Of a DNA stretch of 64,000 nucleotides, positions 9,781 to 22,900 are shown one piece after another; the first letter of the stretch is position 1; the number at the start of each line of letters is the position of its first letter. Origin of the DNA: Oscheius onirici. Lineage: Eukaryota; Nematoda; Chromadorea; Rhabditida; Rhabditidae. The stretch is taken from positions 7,266,398 to 7,330,397 of the forward strand of contig OW051469.1 of NCBI GenBank assembly GCA_932521025.1, read 5' to 3'. The notes under the pieces were generated by a model. That model saw nothing but the letters and a program-made list of their open reading frames with translations, did no database searches and had not been told where the DNA came from. A program made the translations under genes and the position numbers.

Positions 9781-12700
9781 TTAAGCCGTCGAAGCCATCA
9801 TCCTCAGCCGATTTGAGTTACAGGTTTTACAGTACAAGTGATTGTCTAGCGGGTAGCAGCCTTGGCCTTCGACCTAGAAGCCATGTTTGAGAATGTTTTT
9901 AAAATATAAGTACCTTCGAACTCAACTGAAGTCCACAATCTTCACATTTGTAACATTCAACGTGAAAACTCTTGTTCATAGCAACTACTCGTACACTCTC
10001 CTTGGCTCCCTCGGTTGGAATGATTGCTTGCGAGCACATGGCACATCGTGGAGCGAATTTGCTGAAAATGAAAAATTGAGTTGATAAATTAATTGGGGGC
10101 AACTGAACCATTGGGCACTTGTAGGCAAATCTAAATTTACTACCCTATATTTGGATAAAAAAATTAGACGCGAAGGCGTCCACATGACTGGAACAATTGT
10201 GATTTGAATAGTTATCACAAGTCATTCATTTGTACAAAGGTTGTTGAATCATATTCTGTCAAAAGATGTTTGTTTGTGTTTCGTTTGACTATTTTATGAG
10301 GTTGCTTCCAAAAGAGAACTCACGGAATCCTCGAAGCAGCCCCAAAGATAATTGAATTTGATCCGAAACAGCTGTTTTGACAACAATGAGAGACCAACTG
10401 CTCTTGCCCCCTCAAACAAAAGCGAAGAAAAACAAACTCATGGAAGCAGGGCACGCAGTGAACATTCTGCTCCGAGTCTGTGGTGAACGGAATTCCGTCG
10501 AGAGTCTTGCCGCAATTGTGACAGGAAAAACAGTCAACATGATAGGTGCCTCCGCATGCCCTAAGCAGCTTATCGGCAATCGTCTTTCCACATTTTGTGC
10601 ATTTTTCCAAGGTGTCCTAAAAAAAGAAGTAAGGCAATCATAGTCGAATCTAAATTGCTAGCGGAAATGGCCATTTCTCTCTGGGGTTGAATGTGGCCCG
10701 ATGAGCCATAGTCATAAAAGCGGCACTTTCGATGAGCGCGAAACAGACCCTTCAGCAGTCTTAAAGATCACAAAAAGTTGTGTTTACCTGATAGCAGCCT
10801 TCGCAGATGGGTTCAGCCTCGATGTTGTAGAAGCTTGATCCGGCTAGGACCTTGCTACAGCGACAACACTTGAAACAGGCAATGTGGAAGATCTGATCCA
10901 GAGCCGTACAGCCGGGAGCATCACTAGTAATTGGACTTTTGCATGACACGCAAATATCTGAAAAAGAAAATTTGTGCGTGACTTTTTTCTGTTACAGCGC
11001 CCCAGTGTCTCGGATACATGCATCCATCAGTGTCTCGGAGGCAACAATGCAAAATTTATTTTGGATCTCCGATGTCGATAAAAATACGTGTCAGTTTAGT
11101 TTTGAACTGTGAAATCAACCATCTTAATCACAAGAATGTAGCAGACAATGTGGGACAAGTCTTGGAATCTCCAACCAATTGCATTCTGGCAAATGAATTG
11201 AATTGTTCTGATGTTATTGATGCGTCAATTCAATAATATAAAAAATATCAAAGTATTTCCAAAAGCAGTTTTTAGAAGACCTTTAAATATGTTGTTGGTG
11301 CCGAATGTTCTATCATCCGATTCTGCCCGATGCATCATTCTTCCCTAATGAACTTTATTGAAAGAGCTGTCGCCTTTCGCCCAAAATGTTTGCGGAAACA
11401 GTAACATGTGCAGCCGAGAGTGTTTACACGCGCACTTTCTCCCACATCACGGATTAGACGTCTGAGAGTGAGTCAAGAAGAAAGACCAACCGTCTTTGTC
11501 ATCGGCCATGTTGGGAAGAAGAAGTGTCTGATAGGCTGTGAAAGCGAGGGCTCAGCGTCGGTTTCAGTCGAGTTAAGGGACCCATGGGGGCGGGGCTGCT
11601 CTAAACGCCCACCGGAACGCAACGAGAGAGAAAGAGGGGTGAAAACAACTGTGCCAACTGATATCAGCTGCTGCGTGAGCACCGGCAGAGATGAGATGGG
11701 TCGCGTGCACACCTTTGTGAGACCCTCGATGAATTGAGGAACTAGAAAAAAGAACGTCTTGTCTGGGAGGTGCTCCGGAAAAAGAGAGTACGTAACACCG
11801 TGGTAGAGCAGAAGAGATCAGGTTGCAGCAGTTTTTGAACATAAGGCGCCGCACACAGAAAACAGAACTTTGGCATGATATCAGCAGATTGACAGATTCT
11901 ATCTTTTCACACGTTCTCCTTGCAAAACTCTTCTTGCAAAAATTGAGTTCCTATATTCCCAACTTTTCCCATTATCTTTTAAAATTGGTTGTCTCAATTC
12001 AAATGAATGGACCCGCAAGTTCTCTCCCCTTTCTGCCATTGTGTGAAAGAGTGTGTGTCAATTCCCAACGCGGTGTTTCAAAAGGGGAGCGAGCAGAGAG
12101 CATTGTTGCCTCTCCATGCATAACAAAAAAGACTCACTGCTGGACTGCATCACATTTGTCCTCATCTGAGTGGACATCTTCTGAACAAGACTGTCGACCT
12201 CGTCTCCGCGATACGAGCCCTAAAAGAGTTTTGTTTGAAGGAGAAGAAAACGCTGATGATTAAGTACAAAAAATGCTGGAGAGATGGCTCATGTTGTCTT
12301 TTGCCGCTTTTTTTCTGCGAGAATCGGGACAGAGGAAAGCGAAAGGGAGAGGATTCGTTTTCCTCCGGGGAAATGACGTTCCTGCTGACGGACGACTACG
12401 TTCCGAAAATCTTTTTTGAAAGACACGCTTGCCTTATTACCAACGAGAAAATAAGAGGAAAAATCAGAATCTTAAAAAGACAAGACTGTCAACACTTTAG
12501 GACTAACAAACATCAATTAGTAAACATTTGTCAATTTCTTAAAAAAAATGTTAGAGATGTTTTTCTTCAGAAATATGTCTCTTCGAATCATTTCCTTATT
12601 TCATGAATACATCATCAACGTTTGCCCAAAGTCATTGTCAAAAAGGCGAGGAAAAGCTGGTCGGGACTAATCGCCTTTCAAGATGCCGTAGCTCCATAAG

Positions 12701-15700
12701 AAAAGTCATATAATGTTGCCATATTGGGCCAGCAAGAACAAATTAGGTAATTCAGGAGGTGCTTTTGCTCACGATCGATGGCCTACGAGCCTCTCTTATT
12801 TTGGTCCCCTTCCTCAATATGAATTCATCTTTGTGTGTATATTTTCAGCCGAATGAGAAAGCAAACAGCTGTCGCCCTACACTCCTCGCGTAACAAATGA
12901 TGTTTCTACACAAATCTCTTCCGATGCCAAAGAAAAATGCAAATGACACTTCCCCAGAGAGGCTGAGAGGGACAAACCTGATAGAGTCGAGTTGTATCGA
13001 AAGGAAGTTCTTCACGACGAAGGGGATTACGCGACTGGTTGGCAGCTTTCTGACTCGATGTCAGACCTGAAAGAAGTTTTGTTTAATTTATGATGTCTAT
13101 CACCTTCGTCCCGGAGCTGTCTGGCAAACTGGTCGTGTCGTGACACGACTGGTTGGCGCCCTGAAGAAGGAGAAGGCTGTCGAGCAAGGGGTGACGGAGT
13201 CCGAAGAGTGGTGTTGTTCTCTTGAACGTAGGTGTTGGTAGCATAGTCACGAATCAGAGAACGAGGATCAGTGATGGTCGTAGTGGGCTGTCTAAAATTG
13301 ATGGAGTATCATGTTTTGTACAGTTTTTTTTGAGAAAAATGCTAGCAGAAACCGTAAGTTAGAAGACAAACTTTCTTACTCATAGTGAGAAAACATGCTA
13401 GCTCAAACTAAGATTCTACAAACTCACCCCTGCACGTAAGGTTCTGTCCATTGAACAGTGGTAGTCCTGCCTTGAGGAGAGTATGGTAGAGCCGAGTTAT
13501 TGAATGTTGGTGTAGTTGTACGGTTTGGAGAGACACCATTACGATACGGCTGGATGGTAGGAATAGTTGGAGAAGGTCGGTTGGGGATGGTCTCGTTGGA
13601 AGTGGTCGTGGTCGTAGAAGAAGAGAAAGAGGAACGCGTAACAGAAGGAGCATTGTTGGCAGGAGCATTGGATACAGTAGAGGAAGAATACGAATACAAA
13701 TAAGAGGATGGGGGTTCGGTAGAGAGAGTTCGGTCAATAAAAGAATCGGACGAGGGATTGTTGAAAGTCTTGAAGAGATTTTTTGGAGTTGCGTCGAATG
13801 AATTAGCGTCGTAAGATACACGGGGAGTAGCAATCTGAAAAAGATCATAGTTCGTTTTTTTTTGGTTCCTCAATTGGAGATGCAATCAGAAAAGAGAAGC
13901 GCTCTCTTCCCAATTTATTTTCGTCCCAGAAGCGCACTCTTGCCGATCGAAAATGACCCGCAGCAAATAAGGGACTGAGCAAATGTCACAACTTACATAA
14001 GACTGGGTTACTGTTTTTGGAGGACTATCTAATGGATTGGCTGGTCGACGAACGTCGCTGAACGAACCAGGCTGGCTGGGATGAGAGGGCGCAACATGAA
14101 TCTGTAAAAAAAGTTTTTTTTCTAAATATTTTGTAAAGTTGTTTTCCAATCTTTCGAGAAAGTTTTGAAACGTTAGTCGCTTGATGTTTGTGTAGTGAAA
14201 TAAATTTTCCATATGATGTTTTCAATAAATGTTGCGTTAGCCCAAAGAGAACGCATGAGATTTTCTGCGCAAGGCCACTGGGCAACGACATAATGCGGAA
14301 GAAGTTTTGGATTTTTTTTTCATTTTGGATGCGAAGGAACATTTCGGTAAATTTGTTTAAACAAAATGAAGACTAAGGAACATAACTGACCTCTTCTCTG
14401 GGCGCATGGCATTCCAGTTGGCGCTGCTGCGAGCCGTGCGACCGATCTCGGTCAGGCAGTTGTTGATGCGGTCCGTCCACTCGTCCATCGGATAGATTCG
14501 GGACGTCACCTCGTATCTGTTCGTTGTAGCCGGTCTTACGCAGACGAGCGGCTGCGTGCTTAATATATTTTTGTTAACTTACAATTTGTAAAAGTACCTG
14601 TAATGCCGTAGGGTCCACACGGGGACGGGACGACTGGGACGACGCTGAAACAAACTGTTTTGAATAGTTTTAAAACTTACGAGGTACGGGATTGTTGTCA
14701 CGTCTTGGTGCATTCGCTGTCTTCCGTTGGCCAGATGATAATGACGCTGTGGGTTGGAGTACAGGGGGTGGAGGAGGCGCTGGCGGGGGTCCCATATCTG
14801 TTCAGCGTAAGACGACGGAGCCAAATCCGTATAGGAAATGGAACGACGAAGCCGTGTGCTGAAAAAAATAGAGTGGAAAGGTCGCGGGTGGGTGTAGAAA
14901 ATAAGGAGCAGCGACAAGTGGTGTGTAGGAGGCAGCTGTTTTTTCTAGCTCATTCGCTAGCAAATGCCAAGAGCAATTGATACCATCGATTCTCATTCTT
15001 CAATACCATCGCTTACTAGATGAAATAACTTTACAAAGTTCATACCTGGGGGCGGGATAGTGGGGCAGTGGGGAGAGGTAGCTCATGGCCTCGACAGCCG
15101 AGGGACTGGGGCTCTTCGTGCCGTCTTTACAACTCCCACCTGCGTCTCGACCACTCTCCATGCTGTCTCTTCTATTACAAAAATGAACTTCCCTCCCAGC
15201 ACGGGGCTCTCGGAAAGAACAAACGAGGTGTCTTTGAAGGGAGCAAAGAGTTTCCGCTTCTAGCTAGACAGACTAGGTACCCTAATATTCAGGCAACATT
15301 CAAAAAGCACTTGAGCTAAGAGTTAAATTGTTCTTTTTTCAGTTAACCTCTTAAAATCTAAGTAAGACAGTTTCTAAACCCGAACAATCGAAGGTGGGCA
15401 ATTAGACTAAGCGCGACAATAACAAGGATGACATCAAGACTCGAACTGTGGGCGGAGATCCACAAAACCTTTCGCTCTCAACTGTCATCCTATATTGGAA
15501 AATAATAGCATCTATTTCGGGAAAACTCCTGAAGCAAATAGAAACCCCGCACAGCGAGAACAATAAAATATCACAAGCCATCTGGCGAATAGCGATGACT
15601 CGGCAAGCGAACGAGAGAGAAAAGAAGTATTCAGGAGATGACAAATTATGGGGAAGAAAAGAGGCGAAAGTCGGGAAAAGAGAAGGAGGATTAGGGGAAC

Positions 15701-15864
15701 TGTTGACGCAGAGGCGAGGGCACGGATGCCATGAACGACCGGTTGGAGAAAACTGAAAAGTTGGCTGACAGAACTGATGATTGATCTTCAAGGAGGTTAG
15801 CTTACGTTTTCCTAATGACCAGCTTAACCATTTTATTGATCTCGAAAGAAAACATCTTCGCCAT
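9781..15864 (-). CDS. zyx-1: Zyxin/LPP-type LIM protein (three C-terminal LIM domains)
   Basis: Focal-adhesion and dense-body scaffold family with a disordered N-terminus and three LIM domains. LIM1 (exon near 10965-10790): [15 protein letters not shown] through CEGCYQ. LIM2 (10610-10430): [12 protein letters not shown] through [11 protein letters not shown]3 (10060-9800): [24 protein letters not shown], then [17 protein letters not shown], a zyxin/LPP signature, stopping at 9781. Upstream exons are Ser/Thr/Pro-rich (13885-13430, 13290-13105, 13070-12978, 12218-12135). I extend the N-terminus through exons 14387-14558, 14598-14644, 14681-14858, 15046-15171 and 15806-15864, all phase-consistent and including [13 protein letters not shown]. 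That join needs a weak GTTATG donor at 14386, so the first 180 or so residues are less certain. Introns of about 1.2 kb lie before LIM1. Confidence 0.85.
10966..12134. other. Long zyxin intron without supported coding content
   Basis: Several open frames of 80-110 codons occur on both strands (for example 11408-11737 and 11573-11854), but none joins neighbouring exons in phase and none resembles a family. It may contain an internal promoter for a LIM-only isoform; nothing specific is visible. Confidence 0.4.
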
Positions 15865-18800
15865 GAGCCATGAGCTGTCATTTCTTGACAGTTGTCAAAT
15901 TTCTAGAAAAAAACTGGAAAATTGTACAAGGTGTCGAATGACTGAGCATTACTGAAAACAAATAACCTTGTGTCCTGCAAATGTAACCAAGCTGATCGCA
16001 TAACTAGAGGATTAGTCATATCCAACATTATTTCTTGACAAGTTTAAAAAAAGAGAGCTCAAGTGAGTTACTGGAACATTGCATTGAAATGCTTGAACGA
16101 TGAGCAAAGGACAGTAGCGCAAATCTTTTGAACAAACTGTCTACCTGCCGTGGAATTGGGGGGACGGGGTAAGAAAAGGACGAGATGAGAAATCGATGTT
16201 CGATGTCTTGTTTGACTTTTTCCGGGGTGTGATTATTCACGACAGAGGGAGGGAGAGCGCCAAAGAGTGAGAGAGTATGCGTGGAACGAATAGTGTGTAT
16301 ATGCGGCGAGACTGTCTCTCTCTCTTGCGCAAGCCGCTCTCCGGAACAGTCAGTTTGACCCAATTGAAACCTGCAATATGCTAATCTCGGAAACATCGAG
16401 CGAAAGAGAGGGAGACGGGAGTTCAAATGAGGTAAAGAGTGACCAGTTGACCCGCGTCAAACGATTAGCAATACCAGTATAGGCAGTGTCGGGGCGGACG
16501 AGAGATCAGCTGTCACTTTCGACCATCCTTTTCCTTTCTCTCTCGCACCCACAAAACATGTTAACATACTAAGCTAGACACCTACATGCCTCATTTGCAT
16601 AGTACAAAAAGTGCAAATACCGGCAGGCTCGTCGGATTGAAGTTGAAGTGAAAGATCTTTATGAAACAGATGACTCCAGTTACTTCTGGATGTCTGCAAA
16701 GAATCCAGACCGACATTCCGATAGATATAGAAATATGCGAAAGCAGCGTCTAGAAAAATGCACGATGAAAAGTACATTTATTCTGAATGCAGTATTTGTT
16801 TTCAGTAGCGTTAAATTCTGAAATATTTTATCGTCTCTACTGTTTCATTTTCTTACAGTAACACATTAGCGATCTCAGAATCCGGATCTTACCGTTAGTT
16901 TACAACTGCAGCTTGTCTATCAGAAGGCACTGTTGAAACCAGATAAAAATTGTCTCAATTAGAAGAACATTGTCGCTGTTTCTCCGTAAGTGTCTGGTTG
17001 AAGCTCTTGGATGCAGAAAAGGAACAGTTGAATGTGATCCTTCTTTTGAAAAATAAGAGCTAGGAAGTTATCGTATTACGTTCAACTCGAAGACGGTTTT
17101 TATATGACTTCGAAAGTTCCTCGCTTGATGCATACAGTTCCATGTCACTCTCTCATTTTTCTCCAAATCCCTCCAGTCCCGAACGCAGTCAATCCCCACA
17201 CACTGGATTAGCCTGCGTTGTTCAGACAATCTTTTCGATATCCTCGTTTGCCATAACGTCTCTTCTTCTATCTCCCTTCTCGCTTGTTCCCGTCTTCATG
17301 CTTCGGCGGCTGAAGCCACAAAAGGGCGGTGGGTCGAGGCGGGAACGGGTTTGTCCCCGCAGGCGGCTTGAGTAGCCAGAGGACGGGTTAGCCACCGAGA
17401 GACGACCTTCATCTGACGAGCCGAGCTTTTCAGCCAATTCCTTTTGTTTCTCAAGAGGTTTTGAACATTTTCATGTCTGATACCGTACTTGAATTGAGCT
17501 GGTGTGCTCAGACTAACCGTTTCCTCTCTTTTACTATCACTGTTTATTTTGATTTCCCAGTTTCCCCCCTGTCTCTAATAAATTCGTAGCTTTCCACTTT
17601 TAATACTCGCTGTTCAGTTATATTTCTTATTCTCATCGTCACTACCTCTTTTCCTAACATCTCTCTTGTCTCGGAAAACTTTCTGGATCTTATTTGCCAC
17701 TTCCTTCTCTAGCCCCTTAAACGCCGCGCCTTTAACGCCATTAACGCGACGTCGCCGAGAGAAGCAGCGAAGTCAGGATGCGAGAACCGTGGGCAATCCA
17801 ATTAGTCGACTGATATAGCCTGTTGCGAGACTTTGGAGAAAAGCGGATGTTAAGGGCATTAGGATGGGTGAAAGCCGAAGGGGAAGAAAACTGAAATGGA
17901 GACCAGTTTATCAGTCGTCCCGAACGATATACACTGATCCCGTATGGGTCTGAGAGAGACAGGAGGTTCAAAAAATAAACTCTTGAGATCTTTTCTGGAA
18001 CATTCAAGCGATTTTTCTCGATAGCCGCTCAGATCTACGCGATTGGCAATTATTCCAAGTTCTCGCGCTTGTGGCTTTTGAACTTATCTGGTAATAGTTG
18101 GTGTATATATCGTCTATCGGTCATATAAGTTGTAAAAAGACTTTGAAATTAAATGGGTTGATTCAAGTACCAGTAGCTGTAGTGCTTATTCGGCAGTCAA
18201 ATAGTTTCAGTTGTCCTGCTGGACCTTCTCTATCTCTAGGCTTCTGTCACTTCTAGCAAGAAACCATATTGAAGCATGCGTCTCAATCACTCAAGCTGAG
18301 TTGAAAGTTGTTAGTTAGGGTACTTCTAATAGAGCTAGGTCCTCTGATCATTCTTCTAATTACAAACTACAACATACATATGTACAAGTATTTTCAGTTT
18401 CTGTATCGAAAACTAAAATAGCATATCTCGACACGTTTTCGCCAAGTCTTTCCGATCGTAGAGGGCACAGTGGGCCCGAGAAATCTTCAGCAGCTGGATG
18501 TTCATAGGTTGCGTAAGAGTGCTGCCGTTTGCCTCTCTTTCCATTTCTCTCGCTCGCTGACCGGATTCTTTCTTCTTTCTTGCCCATACCAAATATGCTA
18601 ATGAGACATTGCGCGTCGTCTAAAATATGAGCGTCGCCGAGAGAGGCTGTCTTGTCTCGTCGCAAAGAAAGAAAGTGACGCAAAGCCGGAAAATTCCATT
18701 GTCACTGAAGAGAGAGAGAGAGAGCGATCTGGATTGGTGGGGATATGCCGAATCTTTATCAGAATCGATCCCTGACCCGCGATGCCATTCACTTGCCGAA

Positions 18801-19906
18801 AGTGGCCTCAAAAACGGTGACTCGCGTCGCATCGCCCCAGGGGTCGGCCTCCTCTCTCAATGATTCGGACCCCACTCACCTCACAAATCCCTAAGATCTT
18901 TATTGATTATACAACCAATAAAGACGTTATCCTGTTTGTGACGTCCTCTTTTGGTAGAAGAACTGTATGCCCGGATTAGGGCGCAAGTTCGAGGAGAACA
19001 GGGATGATGAGTGTAATGCTGTCTCCTGGATTCGCCTTATAAGCAGCATATTTTTCATTGAATTCCATGTTTTCTTAATTATTTATAGCGTGTAACTTTT
19101 CTGCATGTTCTACCACTATTTTCTTTCCTTAATTTGTTCCATTATTTTCCGCTCGTCCCAACTTTCTTCGTTTACTTGTCAAAGCTAGTCTTCTAAGATC
19201 ACCTGTAACACTTGTTAAAAGTTACCTATCCCTAGGGAATGTTGTTTGTCAATTTTATCCGGGATAACTCTTGACAGGTTGCAGGATTTGTTATGTTTTC
19301 ATCAATTTCTTCCTCATTTGTTAATATTTCGTATTTACGAAATCGAATTCCTCGTCTGGTTCGCCAGACTGTCAATATCCTCTTCGATTTGTCTGGAGGT
19401 GTAAGTCCAAATATGACCATAGACATTTGCTTTCAATAACTTAGCAACAATGTTTTTCCTCTGTTTTACTAAAGCTCTAAAAACTTATAGTCGAGCAGTA
19501 CATTCCCAGTTTGTTCTGGAAGACAGCGTTCTACTAATAGTGAAGTGTTTTTGACGAGTCCATAAGTCGGAAAACTGAAAAGTCCCCCCCCCCCTGTCTC
19601 GCCTTTCGCTCATGAGACGGTTCAGCTTTCCCTATGCTTTTTCTCCTGGATCTCCTCGCACCTGCCTCCCATCTCTGCCCGATTACCCCCAGTCGGTGTG
19701 TTGTTTTATTCGCCAAGAGATCCTGTCCTATTTCCTCCACACACTTGCACCATCCCTCACATCTTTTTCCTCCCTCCGTAAACACAAATCCCCGTATCTG
19801 ATTAGATCTGCCATCCTCTCCCATAACATGTTCCCGAAACTCGATCGCTCCTTCTCAAACAAAGTCTTTCTCCTAATAACTCAATGCTTTCTAGGCACTT
19901 GGGCCG
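15865..19906. other. 4-kb intergenic region between divergent zyxin and PTR genes
   Basis: Mostly non-coding by appearance: short CT/GA tracts (16310-16325, 18705-18723), a homopolymer C run near 19585, no strong domain-bearing ORF. Three weak coding hints are noted as findings: an open frame at 17222-17490 (-), a 64-codon ORF at 19232-19426 (-) and a 31-codon ORF at about 18979-19070 (-). Regulatory DNA for both flanking genes is the likeliest content. Confidence 0.45.
18897..18922. terminator. Palindromic bidirectional poly(A)-signal hairpin
   Basis: CTTTATTG and CAATAAAG form perfect 8-bp arms around a 10-nt loop, so AATAAAG is presented on both strands at the same place. It could serve as a 3' end for transcripts from either side. 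Confidence 0.45.
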
Positions 19907-22900
19907 ATGGAAAGGTTCGCCTCCTTCGTCGAGCGACTTACCCATGATTTTTACTATTCCATTGGAGAGAAGATAGCCGATTGGCCCAGGACATGTATTA
20001 CCGTCTGGTTAGTTTTCTTCTTCAAAGAAACAGTAACTTTTCTTTCAGTGTTGTGTGGTCCCTGATAATGAGTGCCGGAGTCGTCCGCTTCAAAGAAGTT
20101 AATAATGTTCGAGACCACTTCAGTGCCACCAACTCTCCCTCACGGTACGAATTTGCTGTGGCGAGAGAGTTCTTCCAAGAACTGGGCAGTCCTTTTCATG
20201 TTGTCGTGGCAATGAAGGCAGCGGACGAGGGTTCCCTTCTTCGACCAGAGTAAGGAACAGACAAGAAAGCACTCATTCAATATTCAGACACATTGAGAAA
20301 GCTTTGGAGATTGAAGATTTTCTACAGTACAAGCTCAAAGTCAATCACGGGAACCGGAGCTACTCCTATTCGGACTTTTGCGGGACTCAGTGCGAGACTT
20401 CCGATGCCGTCAACATTTTCCTGACTGTGTTCCGGGACCAGCAGAAGAAGGGAACGAATCACGTCAAGATTACCTACCCTTCGATGGATATTTACGGACA
20501 TCGGATATATTTGGCCAACAATATCTTCCTCGTAGATATCAATAACAAGTAAGTACAGATAGAGAGTCCGATGGGATGGAAATGAGAATGGGAGAGTGTC
20601 TGAAAGACGGTTCAAAATACGTAAAAGTACGACTGTTGTTCAGGTCAAAAGTAGTCGAAGGCTCTCGTCTCCTGGCCATCAACTTCCACGCCATTTACAA
20701 CAACGAGACCATGGTCGCGATCATGAAGAAGTGGGAGAAGGCCGTCTTCGAGTACTCCCAAAGCACTTCCACTGATCCTCTGATTAGAGTCTACTGTACT
20801 AGTGAGGGACTAGTTTCGGAGGAGGTCCGAAGGACAGGTGAGAACTGACTCTTGACTACTGACAGTCCTTTAAGGCATTCTCGCTATGCCTTTGATGGGT
20901 GTCACTTTCATCGTGCTCATGGTCTTCACCGTTATTACGTCACATAAACAGGACCCGGTTCGTGCCAAGCCTTGGGAAGCCGCAATGGGCGTAATGTGTC
21001 CCATTCTGGCCATTATAGCGGCCTTCGGAAATCTCTTCTGGCTCGGATTCGAGTTTTTGCCCATTGTGACCGTGGTTCCCTTCCTCGTCTTGGCCATAGG
21101 AGTCGATGATGCGTACATCTTCATGCATGCCTGGAGTCTCACGGACACTAGGTCGGGTGAAAGATACACTTCTCGAAATGGTCTTTTCAGACATACGGTC
21201 AAGATGAGATTGGCAGAAACTTGTGCAGATGCCGGACCTTCTATCTCGATCACGTCGCTTACAAACTTTTTGTCCTTCTTTATAGGAATCTTCACACCGA
21301 CACCTGCCATCTATGTTAGTTAAAACATGATTCAAGGGTCGAGTCTTCCAAGTAATCTGTATCAGTCTCTAATGTTCCTTCCTAATGCAATTTTAAAAAG
21401 ACATTTTCAAATATTTATACGGGGGTAAGTTTAACATGTGTTGAACACGCCTCTAGCAAAGTATGTAGATAGGATCGTCTCAGAAATTGAGACTGTTTCT
21501 TACAATAGAGTACAACTTGAATGCTGAACTTTTATTTTCAGACCTTCTGCGTCTTCATCTCAACAGCCGTCGCTTATGACTACGTCTATCAGATCGTCCT
21601 CTACTCTGCCATCTTGGTCGAAGGAGGCAAACGTGAAGCGCTTAGAAAGAACGCGTACCTTGTCTGTCTTCCCCCGATTCCCGAGGAAAAGCAACAGAAG
21701 AAAAAGGAAAGCTGTTTTGTCAAGAACATCAACTCATTCATCACATGGATTCTGGACACCTGGGTCGATTTCTGCATTAATAAATGGAGCAAGGGAATCT
21801 TGGCTGTGGTGCTGATCACCTACTGGTCCTTCATGATCTACGGCGTTCTGCAAATCAAGGTCGGCTTGTCATCGGAGAAACTCTTCCTCGACGACTCGCC
21901 TCTTCTGGATTTGGTCAGAATTCAGACCAATGTCATCTTCAAAGAAGGAGGACAGGTTCTTTTTCTCAAATCTTTGGCAAATTTCATTTTCAGGTAGCCA
22001 TTTTCGTCAACAACCCGGGTAACATGAGTGAGCCGGACAAGGTTCCGGAGATTATGAGAATCTTGAGACGATTCGAGACGGCTAATAACAGTGTGGGAGC
22101 TGCCAGTACTCACATTTGGTTGCTACCGTACCTGCCGTATGTTGGTGAGAAGGAGCATGGCAGTATCGAGTTCAAGTACCGTTACCTACCAGAATTCTTC
22201 GGACAGCAGGAGTACCGTCGTTGGAGCCACTTTGTCAATATGGGAGATCCTCAGTGAGTTTTTGTTTACTGTTAACGATTAGAGGGAGTTCACTTTGATT
22301 TGAAGTCTATTCAAACGATTCACAAGTTTCTCTCGACCTAACCCTAGTAACAAACATCTTTATTGCATCAGTATTACTGGCTATTAGACAGCCAGACGAA
22401 AAGGTCTTTTTGGGGATTTGGCTTCGTTGCGTCCCTCTATAACTGATGGGAACTATCTTTGTTGGAGTATGGTGTCTTATATACCCAGTATTGTTATGTC
22501 TGACAGCGAATGTTTTGATATAATGACTAAAAGTGCTGAGCGGCGTTAAAATTCTGCTTAGTTGGCAACATTATTAAGACTGCATACGTTGTAAAAACCC
22601 TTTTTCAGAGACTGCTACGCCGAAAGACCAAAATGTCTGCAGAAGTTTGTCTTCTCTACTGGATTCCATGACGCTGTCAGTTGGACGGAACGACTTGATC
22701 TTCTTGAGAGGTAGTGCTCTTTCTTCCAAAATAAATTTTTTTCAGCTGGAGAGAAATCGCTTCCGAGTACCAGCACCTCAATCTGACAGTCTACGAGGAC
22801 TTTTCAATGTACTCTGACCAGCTTCTGACCATTGTTCCAGTCACGGAACAGACTGTCTTCTTTGCACTGATCTGTATGATTATGGTCTTGGTCTTCTTCA

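Noticed and set aside
11408..11854. Open frames on both strands in the long zyxin intron
   Set aside because: No phase-compatible splice sites to the neighbouring exons and no recognisable motif.
13408..13848. 146-codon Leu/Pro-rich minus-strand ORF
   Set aside because: Shadow of the Ser/Thr-rich zyxin exon read one base off; its Leu/Pro bias is what TCN/ACN codons give when shifted.
14676..14795. Alternative zyxin start with a PPPAPPPPP run at 14795
   Set aside because: The frame is open and phase-compatible, but the chosen frame is more protein-like across five exons and has an upstream start with a strong donor. Kept as a finding rather than the main model.
15402..15881. 159-codon minus-strand ORF
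   Set aside because: Only the 15806-15864 part is used, in a different frame, as zyxin exon 1; the long frame itself has no features.
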